NCBI GenBank assembly: GCA_963691815.1
Contig: OY829653.1
Span: forward strand, 28,535,653 to 28,599,652
Direction of reading: 5' to 3'
DNA from: Echiichthys vipera
Taxonomy: Eukaryota; Chordata; Actinopteri; Perciformes; Trachinidae
Length of the DNA stretch: 64,000 bases
Every line of letters starts with the position of its first letter. Within the stretch, counting starts at the first letter, position 1. The position numbers were made by a program, and so were the translations under genes. The notes beneath the pieces are model-generated. The model worked only from the letters and a program-made list of their open reading frames with translations, searched no databases and was not told the origin of the DNA. Shown in pieces: positions 1 through 8,318 of the stretch.

Positions 1-61
1 GACTCTTTAAACCTGGAGGCAATTCCGAAATGTGAAAAGCCCCTTTTTTTAACTGATAAGT

Positions 62-133
62 GGCTCGTTGGTCTAGGCGTATGATTCTCGCTTTGGGTGC
101 GAGAGGTCCCGGGTTCAAATCCCGGACGAGCCC
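62..133 (+). tRNA. tRNA-Pro-TGG: tRNA-Pro, anticodon TGG
   Basis: This is the reference description for the family. The gene is 72 nt with acceptor stem GGCTCGT/ACGAGCC, discriminator C, anticodon stem CTCGC/GCGAG and loop TTTGGGT (anticodon 94-96). The T-stem is CCGGG/CCCGG with T-loop TTCAAAT. There is no intron. The A box starts TGGTCTAG and the B box is GGTTCAAATCC. The 17th base is C where vertebrate tRNA-Pro has G18. CCA follows the discriminator directly. The 5' flank is an S4-type end with a T7 run. It would read proline codons CCN if expressed. Confidence 0.9.
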
Positions 134-615
134 CCAATGCAAGACCTTAACACACTCCATCATGTGTTTGGCATGTACAAATCACTACATGATTAAGTGA
201 TGGTGATCGGGAACATCCAACTCCTTAGTCGGGCATGCAGTATGGCCAGAAGTCTACTTGAACCATGTCTGTGTATTGATTTAAGAAGCGTCCTGACAGT
301 GATCCAGAATTCACAATATCAGTTCCCTTTAAGGGAGGCAGTTTGTGGCAAATAACCTACTATGCATTAACAACTGACCTTTCCCAAGTATGACAGTTCA
401 ACATTTTTCCATTAAATCCTTCTTGCAACAAGGAGAGAGCATGACATAGTTTTAACCAATGTTATCTGACGTTTTCTACGAGAAACCTGATCCGGCTTTG
501 AAAGAAGAGTTTTTTAATCTATATGATGTGTGTGTGTGATCGTGTATGAAAGCCGACTCTTTAAACCTGGAGGCAATTCCGAAACGTGAAAAGCCCCTTT
601 TTTTAACTGAAACGT
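134..615 (+). repeat. Spacer family S1 (GT spacer, representative)
   Basis: This spacer of about 480 bp joins two tRNAs and holds no gene. In order it carries AATGCAAGAC after the tRNA, one EcoRI site (GAATTC), the near-palindrome TCCCTTTAAGGGA, a TTTTTAAT box, a short (GT)n tract, the block GACTCTTTAAACCTGG, and a C4-T7 run ending about 10 nt before the next tRNA. Other copies: 1802-2281, 3478-3959, 9077-9542, 15298-15773, 17880-18355, 23201-23676, 25783-26258, 27455-27930, 30037-30512, 32147-32622, 33647-34122, 36129-36604, 37629-38104, 40111-40586, 42225-42700, 43895-44370, 44950-45427, 48867-49336, 49409-49888, 51468-51933, 52465-52940, 53453-53928, 55502-55989, 56890-57356, 57429-57915, 59106-59589, 59662-60144, 60974-61458, 62289-62773. 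Confidence 0.9.
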
Positions 616-687
616 GGCTCGTTGGTCTAGGCGTATGATACTCGCTTAGGGTGCGAGGGGTCCCGGCTTCAAATCCCGGACGAGCCC
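616..687 (+). tRNA. tRNA-Pro-AGG: tRNA-Pro, anticodon AGG, weakened T-arm
   Basis: Anticodon 648-650. It differs from the array consensus by GATA for GATT before the anticodon stem, GAGGGG for GAGAGG, and CTTCAAAT for GTTCAAAT. The last change gives a C-C clash closing the T-stem and alters the B box. The GATA form is shared with psiA, so this variant looks related to the pseudogene lineage. Confidence 0.75.
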
Positions 688-979
688 CCAATGCAAGACT
701 TTATCACACTCATGTGTTTGGCATGTACAAATCATGACGTGATGGTGATCAGGAACATCCAACTACTTAGTCAGGCTTGTAGTATGGGCAGAAGTCTACT
801 TGAACCATGTCTGTGTATTGATTTAAGAGGTGTCCTGACAGTGATCCAGAATTCACAATATCAGTTCCCTTCATGGGAGCCAGTTTGGGGGAAATCACCT
901 TCTATGCATCATGGAAAGCTGACTCTTTAAGTCTGGCAGCAATTCCAGCAGGTCAAAAGCCTCTTTTATGATTTTACGT
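688..979 (+). repeat. Spacer family S2 (representative)
   Basis: This spacer of about 300 bp joins a tRNA to psiA and holds no gene. Its first ~200 bp match S1 up to the EcoRI site, then it diverges to CATGGGAGCCAG and a block ending GATTTTACGT before psiA. Other copies: 2354-2657, 4032-4327, 5909-6212, 7033-7328, 7953-8256, 9615-9900, 10525-10828, 13264-13549, 14174-14477, 15846-16131, 16756-17059, 18428-18731, 21167-21452, 22077-22380, 23749-24034, 24659-24962, 26331-26634, 28003-28288, 28913-29216, 31023-31326, 33133-33436, 35005-35308, 37115-37418, 38987-39290, 41101-41404, 42773-43076, 44443-44746, 45493-45796, 47067-47370, 56383-56686, 57988-58283, 63604-63907. Confidence 0.9.
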
Positions 980-1041
980 GGCTCCTTGGTCTAGGGGTAT
1001 GATACTCGCTTAGGTCCCAGTTTTAAATCCCGGACGAGCCC
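980..1041 (+). pseudogene. psiA: tRNA-Pro pseudogene, 62 nt
   Basis: Reference description for the psiA family. Both acceptor strands survive, with GGCTCCT opposite ACGAGCC. The A-box region TGGTCTAGGGG is intact, including the normal G18-G19. A 10-nt deletion removes part of the anticodon loop and the whole 3' half of the anticodon stem. The B box is spoiled (GTTTTAAATCC). It cannot fold as a tRNA. Confidence 0.9.
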
Positions 1042-1425
1042 CAATGCAAGACTTTAACACACTCCATCAAGTGTTTTGCATGTACAAAACACTACATGTT
1101 TAAGTCATTGTAATCAGAGATCAGGAGCTTCCAACTCCTTAGTCAGGCTTGTAGTATGGGCAGAAGTGTAACTGAAACATGTCTGTGTATGGATTTAGGA
1201 GGAGTCCTGACAGTGAGCCAGCATGCACAATATCTTCATTATCATGACCCTGCAAGTGAAGCCGTTGAGGGGAAATCAGCTACAATGCAATAACAACTGA
1301 CCTTTCCCAAGTATGAGAGGCATAAATCCTTCTTGCAACAAGGAGAGAGCATGACATGGCTTTTACCAATGTCATCTGATGTCTTCTACAAGAAACATGA
1401 CCCGGCATCTCTTTTGATTTTAAGG
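1042..1425 (+). repeat. Spacer family S3 (representative)
   Basis: This spacer of about 385 bp joins psiA to psiB and holds no gene. It is a diverged paralogue of S1: same start, a shared CCTGACAGTGA block, and a shared ACCAATGT-CATCTGATGTC block. It ends in a T6 run and GATTTTAA before psiB. Other copies: 2720-3104, 4390-4773, 6275-6659, 8319-8703, 10891-11275, 14540-14924, 17122-17506, 18794-19178, 22443-22827, 25025-25409, 26697-27081, 29279-29663, 31389-31773, 35371-35755, 39353-39737, 41467-41851, 43139-43523, 45859-46242, 47433-47817, 48141-48524, 50741-51124, 54774-55157, 58346-58729. Confidence 0.9.
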
Positions 1426-1486
1426 TGCTCGTTGGACTAGGGGTATGAGTCCTGCTTAGGGTGAGAGGGGTCCCTGGTTTGGATAG
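1426..1486 (+). pseudogene. psiB: decayed tRNA-Pro pseudogene
   Basis: Reference description for the psiB family. About 61 nt align to the first 61 bases of tRNA-Pro: TGCTCGTTGG, then ACTAGGGGTATGAG, then the loop TTAGGGT. The anticodon stem is disrupted (TCCTG opposite GAGAG), the A box has A in place of the pyrimidine, the B box is GGTTTGGATAG, and the 3' acceptor strand is gone. It is older and more decayed than psiA. Confidence 0.85.
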
Positions 1487-1729
1487 TGTAAATCAGTGCA
1501 TTCCTAAGAAGCATTCAAAACACCAGCCAATTGTACCATTTAGTTGTGACAGTGAGTCAACATGCACAATACCAGGACCATGCAACTGCAAGAGTCACAT
1601 GTCATGGTTTGTTACCAATGTCATCTGATGTCTTCTACTTGAATGATGACCCGTCATAGAAAGCCGACTCTTTAAACCTGGAGGCAATTCCGAAACGTGA
1701 AAAGCCCCTTTTTTTTTTTACTGAAACGT
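1487..1729 (+). repeat. Spacer family S4 (representative)
   Basis: This spacer of about 240 bp joins psiB to the next tRNA and holds no gene. It contains the short inverted repeat ATGACCCGTCAT and ends with GACTCTTTAAACCTGG and a C4-Tn run. In most later copies the end reads GGAGTGGTGAGAAG before the T5 run. Other copies: 3166-3405, 4835-5078, 5594-5836, 6721-6960, 8765-9004, 11337-11576, 12130-12369, 14986-15225, 17568-17807, 19240-19479, 20033-20272, 22889-23128, 25471-25710, 27143-27382, 29725-29964, 31835-32074, 35817-36056, 39799-40038, 41913-42152, 43585-43824, 46304-46543, 48586-48794, 51186-51395, 55219-55429, 58791-59033, 60661-60901, 61974-62216, 63289-63531. Confidence 0.9.
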
Positions 1730-1801
1730 GGCTCGTTGGTCTAGGTGTATGATTCTCGCTTCGGGTGCGAGAGGTCCCGGGTTCAATTCCCGGACGAGCC
1801 C
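1730..1801 (+). tRNA. tRNA-Pro-CGG: tRNA-Pro, anticodon CGG
   Basis: The loop is TTCGGGT with anticodon 1762-1764. All stems pair. The T-loop is TTCAATT, typical of the CGG copies here. The 17th base is T instead of the array's usual C. It follows S4 and precedes S1. Confidence 0.9.
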
Positions 1802-2281
1802 CCAATGCAAGACTTTAACACACTCTATCATGTGTTTGGCATGTACAAATCACTACGTGATGGTGATCGGGAACATCCAACTCCTTAGTCGGGCATGCAG
1901 TATGGGCAGAAGTCTACTTGAACCATGTCTGTGTATTGATTTAAGAGGCGTCCTGACAGTGATCCAGAATTCACAATATCAGTTCCCTTTAAGGGAGGTA
2001 GTTTGTGGCAAATAACCTAATAAGCATTAACAACTGACCTTTCCCAAGTATGACAGTCGAACATCTATCCATTAAATCCTTCTTGCAACAAGGAGAGAGC
2101 ATGACATAGCTTTAACCAATGTTATCTGACGTTTTCTACGAGAAACCTGATCCGGCTTTGAAAGAAGAGTTTTTTAATCTATATGATGTGTGTGTGTGTG
2201 TGTGATCGTGTATGAAAGCCGACTCTTTAAACCTGGCAGCAATTCCGAAACGTGAAAAGCCCCTTTTTTTAACTGAAATGT

Positions 2282-2353
2282 GGCTCGTTGGTCTAGGCGT
2301 ATGATTCTCGCTTAGGGTGCGAGAGGTCCCGGGTTCAAATCCCGGACGAGCCC
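2282..2353 (+). tRNA. tRNA-Pro-AGG: tRNA-Pro, anticodon AGG
   Basis: Loop TTAGGGT, anticodon 2314-2316 (A34 would be read as inosine). All four stems pair. This is the consensus AGG form that dominates the array. It lies between S1 and S2. Confidence 0.92.
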
Positions 2354-2657
2354 CCAATGCAAGACTTTAACACACTCTATCATGTGTTTGGCATGTACAA
2401 ATCACTACATGATAAAGTGATGGTGATCAGGAACATCCAACTCCTTAGTCAGGCTTGTAGTATGGGCAGAAGTCTACTTGAACCATGTCTGTGTATTGAT
2501 TTAAGAGGCGTCCTGACAGTGATCCAGAATTCACAATATCAGTTCCCTTCATGGGAGCCAGTTTGGGGGAAATCACCTTCTATGCATCATGGAAAGCTGA
2601 CTCTTTAAGTCTGGCAGCAATTCCAGCAGGTCAAAAGCCTCTTTGTTGATTTTACGT

Positions 2658-2719
2658 GGCTCCTTGGTCTAGGGGTATGATACTCGCTTAGGTCCCAGTT
2701 TTAAATCCCGGACGAGCCC
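2658..2719 (+). pseudogene. psiA tRNA-Pro pseudogene
   Basis: Standard 62-nt psiA between S2 and S3. Confidence 0.9.
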
Positions 2720-3104
2720 CAATGCAAGACTTTAACACACTCCATCAAGTGTTTTGCATGTACAAAACACTACATGTTTAAGTCATTGTAATCGGAGATC
2801 AGGAGCTTCCAACTCCTTAGTCAGGCTTGTAGTATGGGCAGAAGTGTAACTGAAACATGTCTGTGTATGGATTTAGGAGGAGTCCTGACAGTGAGCCAGC
2901 ATGCACAATATCTTCATTATCATGACCCTGCAAGTGAAGCCGTTGAGGGGAAATCAGCTACAATGCAATAACAACTGACCTTTCCCAAGTATGAGAGGCA
3001 TTAAATCCTTCTTGCAACAAGGAGAGCACATGACATGGCTTTTACCAATGTCATCTGATGTCTTCTACAAGAAACATGACCCGGCATCTTTTTTGATTTT
3101 AAGG

Positions 3105-3165
3105 TGCTCGCTGGACTAGGGGTATGAGTCCTGCTTAGGGTGAGAGGGGTCCCTGGTTTGGATAG
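3105..3165 (+). pseudogene. psiB tRNA-Pro pseudogene
   Basis: psiB with GCTCGC for GCTCGT, the form found through most of the core of the array. Confidence 0.85.
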
Positions 3166-3405
3166 TGTAAATCAGTGCATTCCTAAGAAGCATTCAAAAC
3201 ACCAGCCAATTGTACCATTTAGTTGTGACAGTGAGTCAACATGCACAATACCAGGACCATGCAACTGCAAGAGTCACATGTCATGGTTTGTTACCAATGT
3301 CATCTGATGTCTTCTACTTGAATGATGACCCGTCATAGAAAGCCGACTCTTTAAACCTGGAGGCAATTCCGAAACGTGAAAAGCCCCTTTTTTTAACTGA
3401 TAAGT

Positions 3406-3477
3406 GGCTCGTTGGTCTGGGCGTATGATTCTCGCTTTGGGTGCGAGAGGTCCCGGGTTCAAATCCCGGATGAGCCC
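3406..3477 (+). tRNA. tRNA-Pro-TGG: tRNA-Pro, anticodon TGG, variant
   Basis: Anticodon 3438-3440. The 14th base is G instead of the near-invariant A14, which also changes the A box. The acceptor 3' strand is ATGAGCC, giving one G-U pair. It may be impaired. Positional counterpart of the copy at 62 in the 3.34-kb duplication. Confidence 0.75.
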
Positions 3478-3959
3478 CCAATGCAAGACCTTAACACACT
3501 CCATCATGTGTTTGGCATGTACAAATCACTACATGATTAAGTGATGGTGATCGGGAACATCCAACTCCTTAGTCGGGCATGCAGTATGGCCAGAAGTCTA
3601 CTTGAACCATGTCTGTGTATTGATTTAAGAAGCGTCCTGACAGTGATCCAGAATTCACAATATCAGCTCCCTTTAAGGGAGGCAGTTTGTGGCAAATAAC
3701 CTACTATGCATTAACAACTGACCTTTCCCAAGTATGACAGTTCAACATTTTTCCATTAAATCCTTCTTGCAACAAGGAGAGAGCATGACATAGTTTTAAC
3801 CAATGTTATCTGACGTTTTCTACGAGAAACCTGATCCGGCTTTGAAAGAAGAGTTTTTTAATCTATATGATGTGTGTGTGTGATCGTGTATGAAAGCCGA
3901 CTCTTTAAACCTGGAGGCAATTCCGAAACGTGAAAAGCCCCTTTTTTTAACTGAAACGT

Positions 3960-4031
3960 GGCTCGTTGGTCTAGGCGTATGATACTCGCTTAGGGTGCGA
4001 GGGGTCCCGGCTTCAAATCCCGGACGAGCCC
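3960..4031 (+). tRNA. tRNA-Pro-AGG: tRNA-Pro, anticodon AGG, weakened T-arm
   Basis: Anticodon 3992-3994. It carries the same GATA, GAGGGG and CTTCAAAT changes as the copy at 616, confirming that the two came from one duplication. Confidence 0.75.
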
Positions 4032-4327
4032 CCAATGCAAGACTTTATCACACTCTATCATGTGTTTGGCATGTACAAATCATGACGTGATGGTGATCAG
4101 GAACATCCAACTACTTAGTCAGGCTTGTAGTATGGGCAGAAGTCTACTTGAACCATGTCTGTGTATTGATTTAAGAGGTGTCCTGACAGTGATCCAGAAT
4201 TCACAATATCAGTTCCCTTCATGGGAGCCAGTTTGGGGGAAATCACCTTCTATGCATCATGGAAAGCTGACTCTTTAAGTCTGGCAGCAATTCCAGCAGG
4301 TCAAAAGCCTCTTTTATGATTTTACGT

Positions 4328-4389
4328 GGCTCCTTGGTCTAGGGGTATGATACTCGCTTAGGTCCCAGTTTTAAATCCCGGACGAGCCC
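4328..4389 (+). pseudogene. psiA tRNA-Pro pseudogene
   Basis: 62-nt psiA; duplicate of the copy at 980. Confidence 0.9.
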
Positions 4390-4773
4390 CAATGCAAGAC
4401 TTTAACACACTCCATCAAGTGTTTTGCATGTACAAAACACTACATGTTTAAGTCATTGTAATCAGAGATCAGGAGCTTCCAACTCCTTAGTCAGGCTTGT
4501 AGTATGGGCAGAAGTGTAACTGAAACATGTCTGTGTATGGATTTAGGAGGAGTCCTGACAGTGAGCCAGCATGCACAATATCTTCATTATCATGACCCTG
4601 CAAGTGAAGCCGTTGAGGGGAAATCAGCTACAATGCAATAACAACTGACCTTTCCCAAGTATGAGAGGCATAAATCCTTCTTGCAACAAGGAGAGAGCAT
4701 GACATGGCTTTTACCAATGTCATCTGATGTCTTCTACAAGAAACATGACCCGGCATCTTTTTTGATTTTAAGG

Positions 4774-4834
4774 TGCTCGTTGGACTAGGGGTATGAGTCC
4801 TGCTTAGGGTGAGAGGGGTCCCTGGTTTGGATAG
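4774..4834 (+). pseudogene. psiB tRNA-Pro pseudogene
   Basis: psiB with GCTCGT; duplicate of the copy at 1426. Confidence 0.85.
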
Positions 4835-5078
4835 TGTAAATCAGTGCATTCCTAAGAAGCATTCAAAACACCAGCCAATTGTACCATTTAGTTGTGACAG
4901 TGAGTCAACATGCACAATACCAGGACCATGCAACTGCAAGAGTCACATGTCATGGTTTGTTACCAATGTCATCTGATGTCTTCTACTTGAATGATGACCC
5001 GTCATACAAAGCCGACTCTTTAAACCTGGAGGCAATTCCGAAACGTGAAAAGCCCCTTTTTTTTTTTTACTGAAACGT

Positions 5079-5150
5079 GGCTCGTTGGTCTAGGCGTATG
5101 ATTCTCGCTTCGGGTGCGAGAGGTCCCGGGTTCAATTCCCGGACGAGCCC
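5079..5150 (+). tRNA. tRNA-Pro-CGG: tRNA-Pro, anticodon CGG
   Basis: Anticodon 5111-5113, all stems paired, T-loop TTCAATT. A T12 run lies just upstream, among the longest in the window. Confidence 0.92.
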
Positions 5151-5532
5151 CCAATGCAAGACTTTAACACACTCTATCATGTGTTTGGCATGTACAAATC
5201 ACTACATAATTAAGCGATGGTGATCAGGTGCATCCAATTACTTAGTCAGGCTTGTAGTATGGGCAGAAATCTACTTGAACCATGTCTGTGTATTGATTTA
5301 AGAGGCGTCCTGACAGTGATCCAGAATTCACAATATCAGTTCCCTTTAAGGGAGGTAGTTTGTGGCAAATAACCTACTAAGCATTAACAACTGACCTTTC
5401 CCAAGTATGACAGTTCAACATCTTTCCATTAAATCCTTCTTGCAACAAGGAGAGAGCATGACATGGCTTTTACCAATGTCATCTGATGTCTTCTATAAGA
5501 AACATGACCCGGCATCTTTTTTGATTTTAAGG
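5151..5532 (+). repeat. Chimeric spacer S1/S3
   Basis: It begins as S1 (EcoRI site, TTTAAGGGAGG block) and switches to the end of S3 near the shared word GAGAGAGCATGACAT, leading straight into psiB. The same fusion is at 60217-60599, 61531-61912 and 62846-63227. No gene is present. Confidence 0.85.
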
Positions 5533-5593
5533 TGCTCGTTGGACTAGGGGTATGAGTCCTGCTTAGGGTGAGAGGGGTCCCTGGTTTGGATAG
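5533..5593 (+). pseudogene. psiB tRNA-Pro pseudogene
   Basis: psiB reached from a chimeric S1/S3 spacer, with no psiA in front. Confidence 0.85.
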
Positions 5594-5836
5594 TGTAAAT
5601 CAGTGCATTCCTAAGAAGCATTCAAAACACCAGCCAATTGTACCATTTAGTTGTGACAGTGAGTCAACATGCACAATACCAGGACCATGCAACTGCAAGA
5701 GTCACATGTCATGGTTTGTTACCAATGTCATCTGATGTCTTCTACTTGAATGATGACCCGTCATAGAAAGCCGACTCTTTAAACCTGGAGGCAATTCCGA
5801 AACGTGAAAAGCCCCTTTTTTTTTTAACTGAAACGT

Positions 5837-5908
5837 GGCTCGTTGGTCTAGGCGTATGATTCTCGCTTCGGGTGCGAGAGGTCCCGGGTTCAATTCCCGG
5901 ACGAGCCC
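5837..5908 (+). tRNA. tRNA-Pro-CGG: tRNA-Pro, anticodon CGG
   Basis: Anticodon 5869-5871. All stems pair. It follows S4 and leads into S2. Confidence 0.92.
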
Positions 5909-6212
5909 CCAATGCAAGACTTTAACACACTCTACCATGTGTTTGGCATGTACAAATCATGACATGATAAAGTGATGGTGATCAGGAACATCCAACTACT
6001 TAGTCAGGCTTGTAGTATGGGCAGAAGTCTACTTGAACCATGTCTGTGTATTGATTTAAGAGGCGTCCTGACAGTGATCCAGAATTCACAATATCAGTTC
6101 CCTTCATGGGAGCCAGTTTGGGGGAAATCACCTTCTATGCATCATGGAAAGCTGACTCTTTAAGTCTGGCAGCAATTCCAGCAGGTCAAAAGCCTCTTTG
6201 TTGATTTTACGT

Positions 6213-6274
6213 GGCTCCTTGGTCTAGGGGTATGATACTCGCTTAGGTCCCAGTTTTAAATCCCGGACGAGCCC
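6213..6274 (+). pseudogene. psiA tRNA-Pro pseudogene
   Basis: Standard 62-nt psiA between S2 and S3. Confidence 0.9.
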
Positions 6275-6659
6275 CAATGCAAGACTTTAACACACTCCAT
6301 CAAGTGTTTTGCATGTACAAAACACTACATGTTTAAGTCATTGTAATCGGAAATCAGGAGCTTCCAACTCCTTAGTCAGGCTTGTAGTATGGGCAGAAGT
6401 GTAACTGAAACATGTCTGTGTATGGATTTAGGAGGAGTCCTGACAGTGAGCCAGCATGCACAATATCTTCATTATCATGACCCTGCAAGTGAAGCCGTTG
6501 AGGGGAAATCAGCTACAATGCAATAACAACTGACCTTTCCCAAGTATGAGAGGCATTAAATCCTTCTTGCAACAAGGAGAGCACATGACATGGCTTACAC
6601 CAATGTCATCTGATGTCTTCTACAAGAAACATGACCCGGCATCTTTTTTGATTTTAAGG

Positions 6660-6720
6660 TGCTCGCTGGACTAGGGGTATGAGTCCTGCTTAGGGTGAGA
6701 GGGGTCCCTGGTTTGGATAG
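6660..6720 (+). pseudogene. psiB tRNA-Pro pseudogene
   Basis: psiB, GCTCGC form. Confidence 0.85.
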
Positions 6721-6960
6721 TGTAAATCAGTGCATTCCTAAGAAGCATTCAAAACACCAGCCAATTGTACCATTTAGTTGTGACAGTGAGTCAACATGCA
6801 CAATACCAGGACCATGCAACTGCAAGAGTCACATGTCATGGTTTGTTACCAATGTCATCTGATGTCTTCTACCTGAATGATGACCCGTCATAGAAAGCCG
6901 ACTCTTTAAAACTGGAGGCAATTCGGAGTGGTGAGAAGCCCCTTTTTGTAACTGAAACAT

Positions 6961-7032
6961 GGCTCGTTGGTCTAGGCGTATGATTCTCGTTTTGGGTGCG
7001 AGAGGTCCCGGGTACAAATCCCGGACGAGCCC
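6961..7032 (+). tRNA. tRNA-Pro-TGG: tRNA-Pro, anticodon TGG, damaged T-loop
   Basis: Anticodon 6993-6995. The anticodon stem has CTCGT (one T-G pair). The T-loop reads TACAAAT, losing the invariant U55 and damaging the B box. Probably non-functional although full length. Confidence 0.65.
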
Positions 7033-7328
7033 CCAATGCAAGACCTTAACACACTCCATCATGTGTTTGGCATGTACAAATCACTACGTGATGGTGATCG
7101 GGAACATCCAACTCCTTAGTCGGGCATGCAGTATGGGCAGAAGTCTACTTGAACCATGTCTGTGTATTGATTTAAGAGGCGTCCTGACAGTGATCCAGAA
7201 TTCACAATATCAGTTCCCTTCATGGGAGCCAGTTTGGGGGAAATCACCTTCTATGCATCATGGAAAGCTGACTCTTTAAGTCTGGCAGCAATTCCAGCAG
7301 GTCAAAAGCCTCTTTGTTGATTTTACGT

Positions 7329-7390
7329 GGCTCCTTGGTCTAGGGGTATGATACTCGCTTAGGTCCCAGTTTTAAATCCCGGACGAGCCC
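7329..7390 (+). pseudogene. psiA tRNA-Pro pseudogene
   Basis: 62-nt psiA followed by the chimeric S3/S1 spacer instead of normal S3. Confidence 0.9.
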
Positions 7391-7880
7391 CAATGCAAGA
7401 CTTTAACACACTCCATCAAGTGTTTTGCATGTGCAAAACACTACATGTTTAAGTCATTGTAATCGGAGATCAGGAGCTTCCAACTCCTTAGTCAGGCTTG
7501 TAGTATGGGCAGAAGTGTAACTGAAACATGTCTGTGTATGGATTTAGGAGGAGTCCTGACAGTGATCCAGAATTCACAATATCAGTTCCCTTTAAGGGAG
7601 GTAGTTTGTGGCAAATAACCTAATAAGCATTAACAACTGACCTTTCCCAAGTATGACAGTCGAACATCTTTCCATTAAATCCTTCTTGCAACAAGGAGAG
7701 AGCATGACATAGCTTTAACCAATGTTATCTGACGTTTTCTACGAGAAACCTGATCCGGCTTTGAAAGAAGAGTTTTTTAATCTATATGATGTGTGTGTGT
7801 GTGATCGTGTATGAAAGCCGACTCTTTAAACCTGGCAGCAATTCCGAAACGTGAAAAGCCCCTTTTTTTAACTGAAATGT
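7391..7880 (+). repeat. Chimeric spacer S3/S1
   Basis: It starts as S3 and switches to S1 at the shared word GTCCTGACAGTGA (about 7552-7565), so psiA is joined directly to a GT tract and the next tRNA. The same fusion is at 9963-10452, 13612-14101, 16194-16683, 21515-22004, 24097-24586, 28351-28840, 34443-34932 and 38425-38914. One crossover that was then amplified is the simplest explanation. Confidence 0.85.
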
Positions 7881-7952
7881 GGCTCGTTGGTCTAGGCGTA
7901 TGATTCTCGCTTAGGGTGCGAGAGGTCCCGGGTTCAAATCCCGGACGAGCCC
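7881..7952 (+). tRNA. tRNA-Pro-AGG: tRNA-Pro, anticodon AGG
   Basis: Anticodon 7913-7915, consensus. The 3' flank reads CCAATGGAAG instead of CCAATGCAAG, a mark shared only with the copy at 10453. Confidence 0.92.
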
Positions 7953-8256
7953 CCAATGGAAGACTTTAACACACTCTATCATGTATTTGGCATGTACAAA
8001 TCACTACATGATAAAGTGATGGTGATCAGGAACATCCAACTCCTTAGTCAGGCTTGTAGTATGGGCAGAAGTCTACTTGAACCATGTCTGTGTATTGATT
8101 TAAGAGGCGTCCTGACAGTGATCCAGAATTCACAATATCAGTTCCCTTCATGGGAGCCAGTTTGGGGGAAATCACCTTCTATGCATCATGGAAAGCTGAC
8201 TCTTTAAGTCTGGCAGCAATTCCAGCAGGTCAAAAGCCTCTTTGTTGATTTTACGT

Positions 8257-8318
8257 GGCTCCTTGGTCTAGGGGTATGATACTCGCTTAGGTCCCAGTTT
8301 TAAATCCCGGACGAGCCC
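8257..8318 (+). pseudogene. psiA tRNA-Pro pseudogene
   Basis: Standard psiA between S2 and S3. Confidence 0.9.

Larger units (their letters stand above)
62..5078 (+). repeat. 3.34-kb tandem duplication (left part)
   Basis: The order TGG gene, AGG variant, psiA, psiB, CGG gene, AGG gene, psiA, psiB starting at 62 restarts at 3406. Offsets are 3,344 bp for the tRNAs, rising to 3,348-3,349 after a 4-nt indel in the 3' flank of the gene at 616. The second copy loses register after the CGG gene at 5079. Confidence 0.85.

Noticed and set aside
300..340. TCCCTTTAAGGGA near-palindrome as an operator or transposon end.
   Set aside because: It is a single 6-bp stem inside S1 with no partner elsewhere; too short to support a function.
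134..615. Dispersed SINE family with a tRNA head.
   Set aside because: Units are head-to-tail with a constant order, and I see no target-site duplications, A-tail or 3' LINE-like tail. A SINE-like origin of the founder remains possible.
476..691. Many open reading frames of 60-106 codons on both strands, including minus-strand ones with GFEPGTSR-like peptides.
   Set aside because: They are translations of the tRNA body and its spacers, repeat with the array unit, and have no domains. Such peptides are a familiar false annotation from antisense tRNA or SINE sequence.
691..930. Recurrent + strand frame starting MQDF or MCLACTNH and ending in GKLTL.
   Set aside because: It starts at the ATG of the constant 3' flank AATGCAAGAC and runs through S2. 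It is kept only because the copies are nearly identical. Stops and frame breaks appear freely in other units.
1042..1425. T6 run in S3 as the terminator of psiA transcripts.
   Set aside because: psiA has no usable B box, so there is no support for a transcript to terminate.
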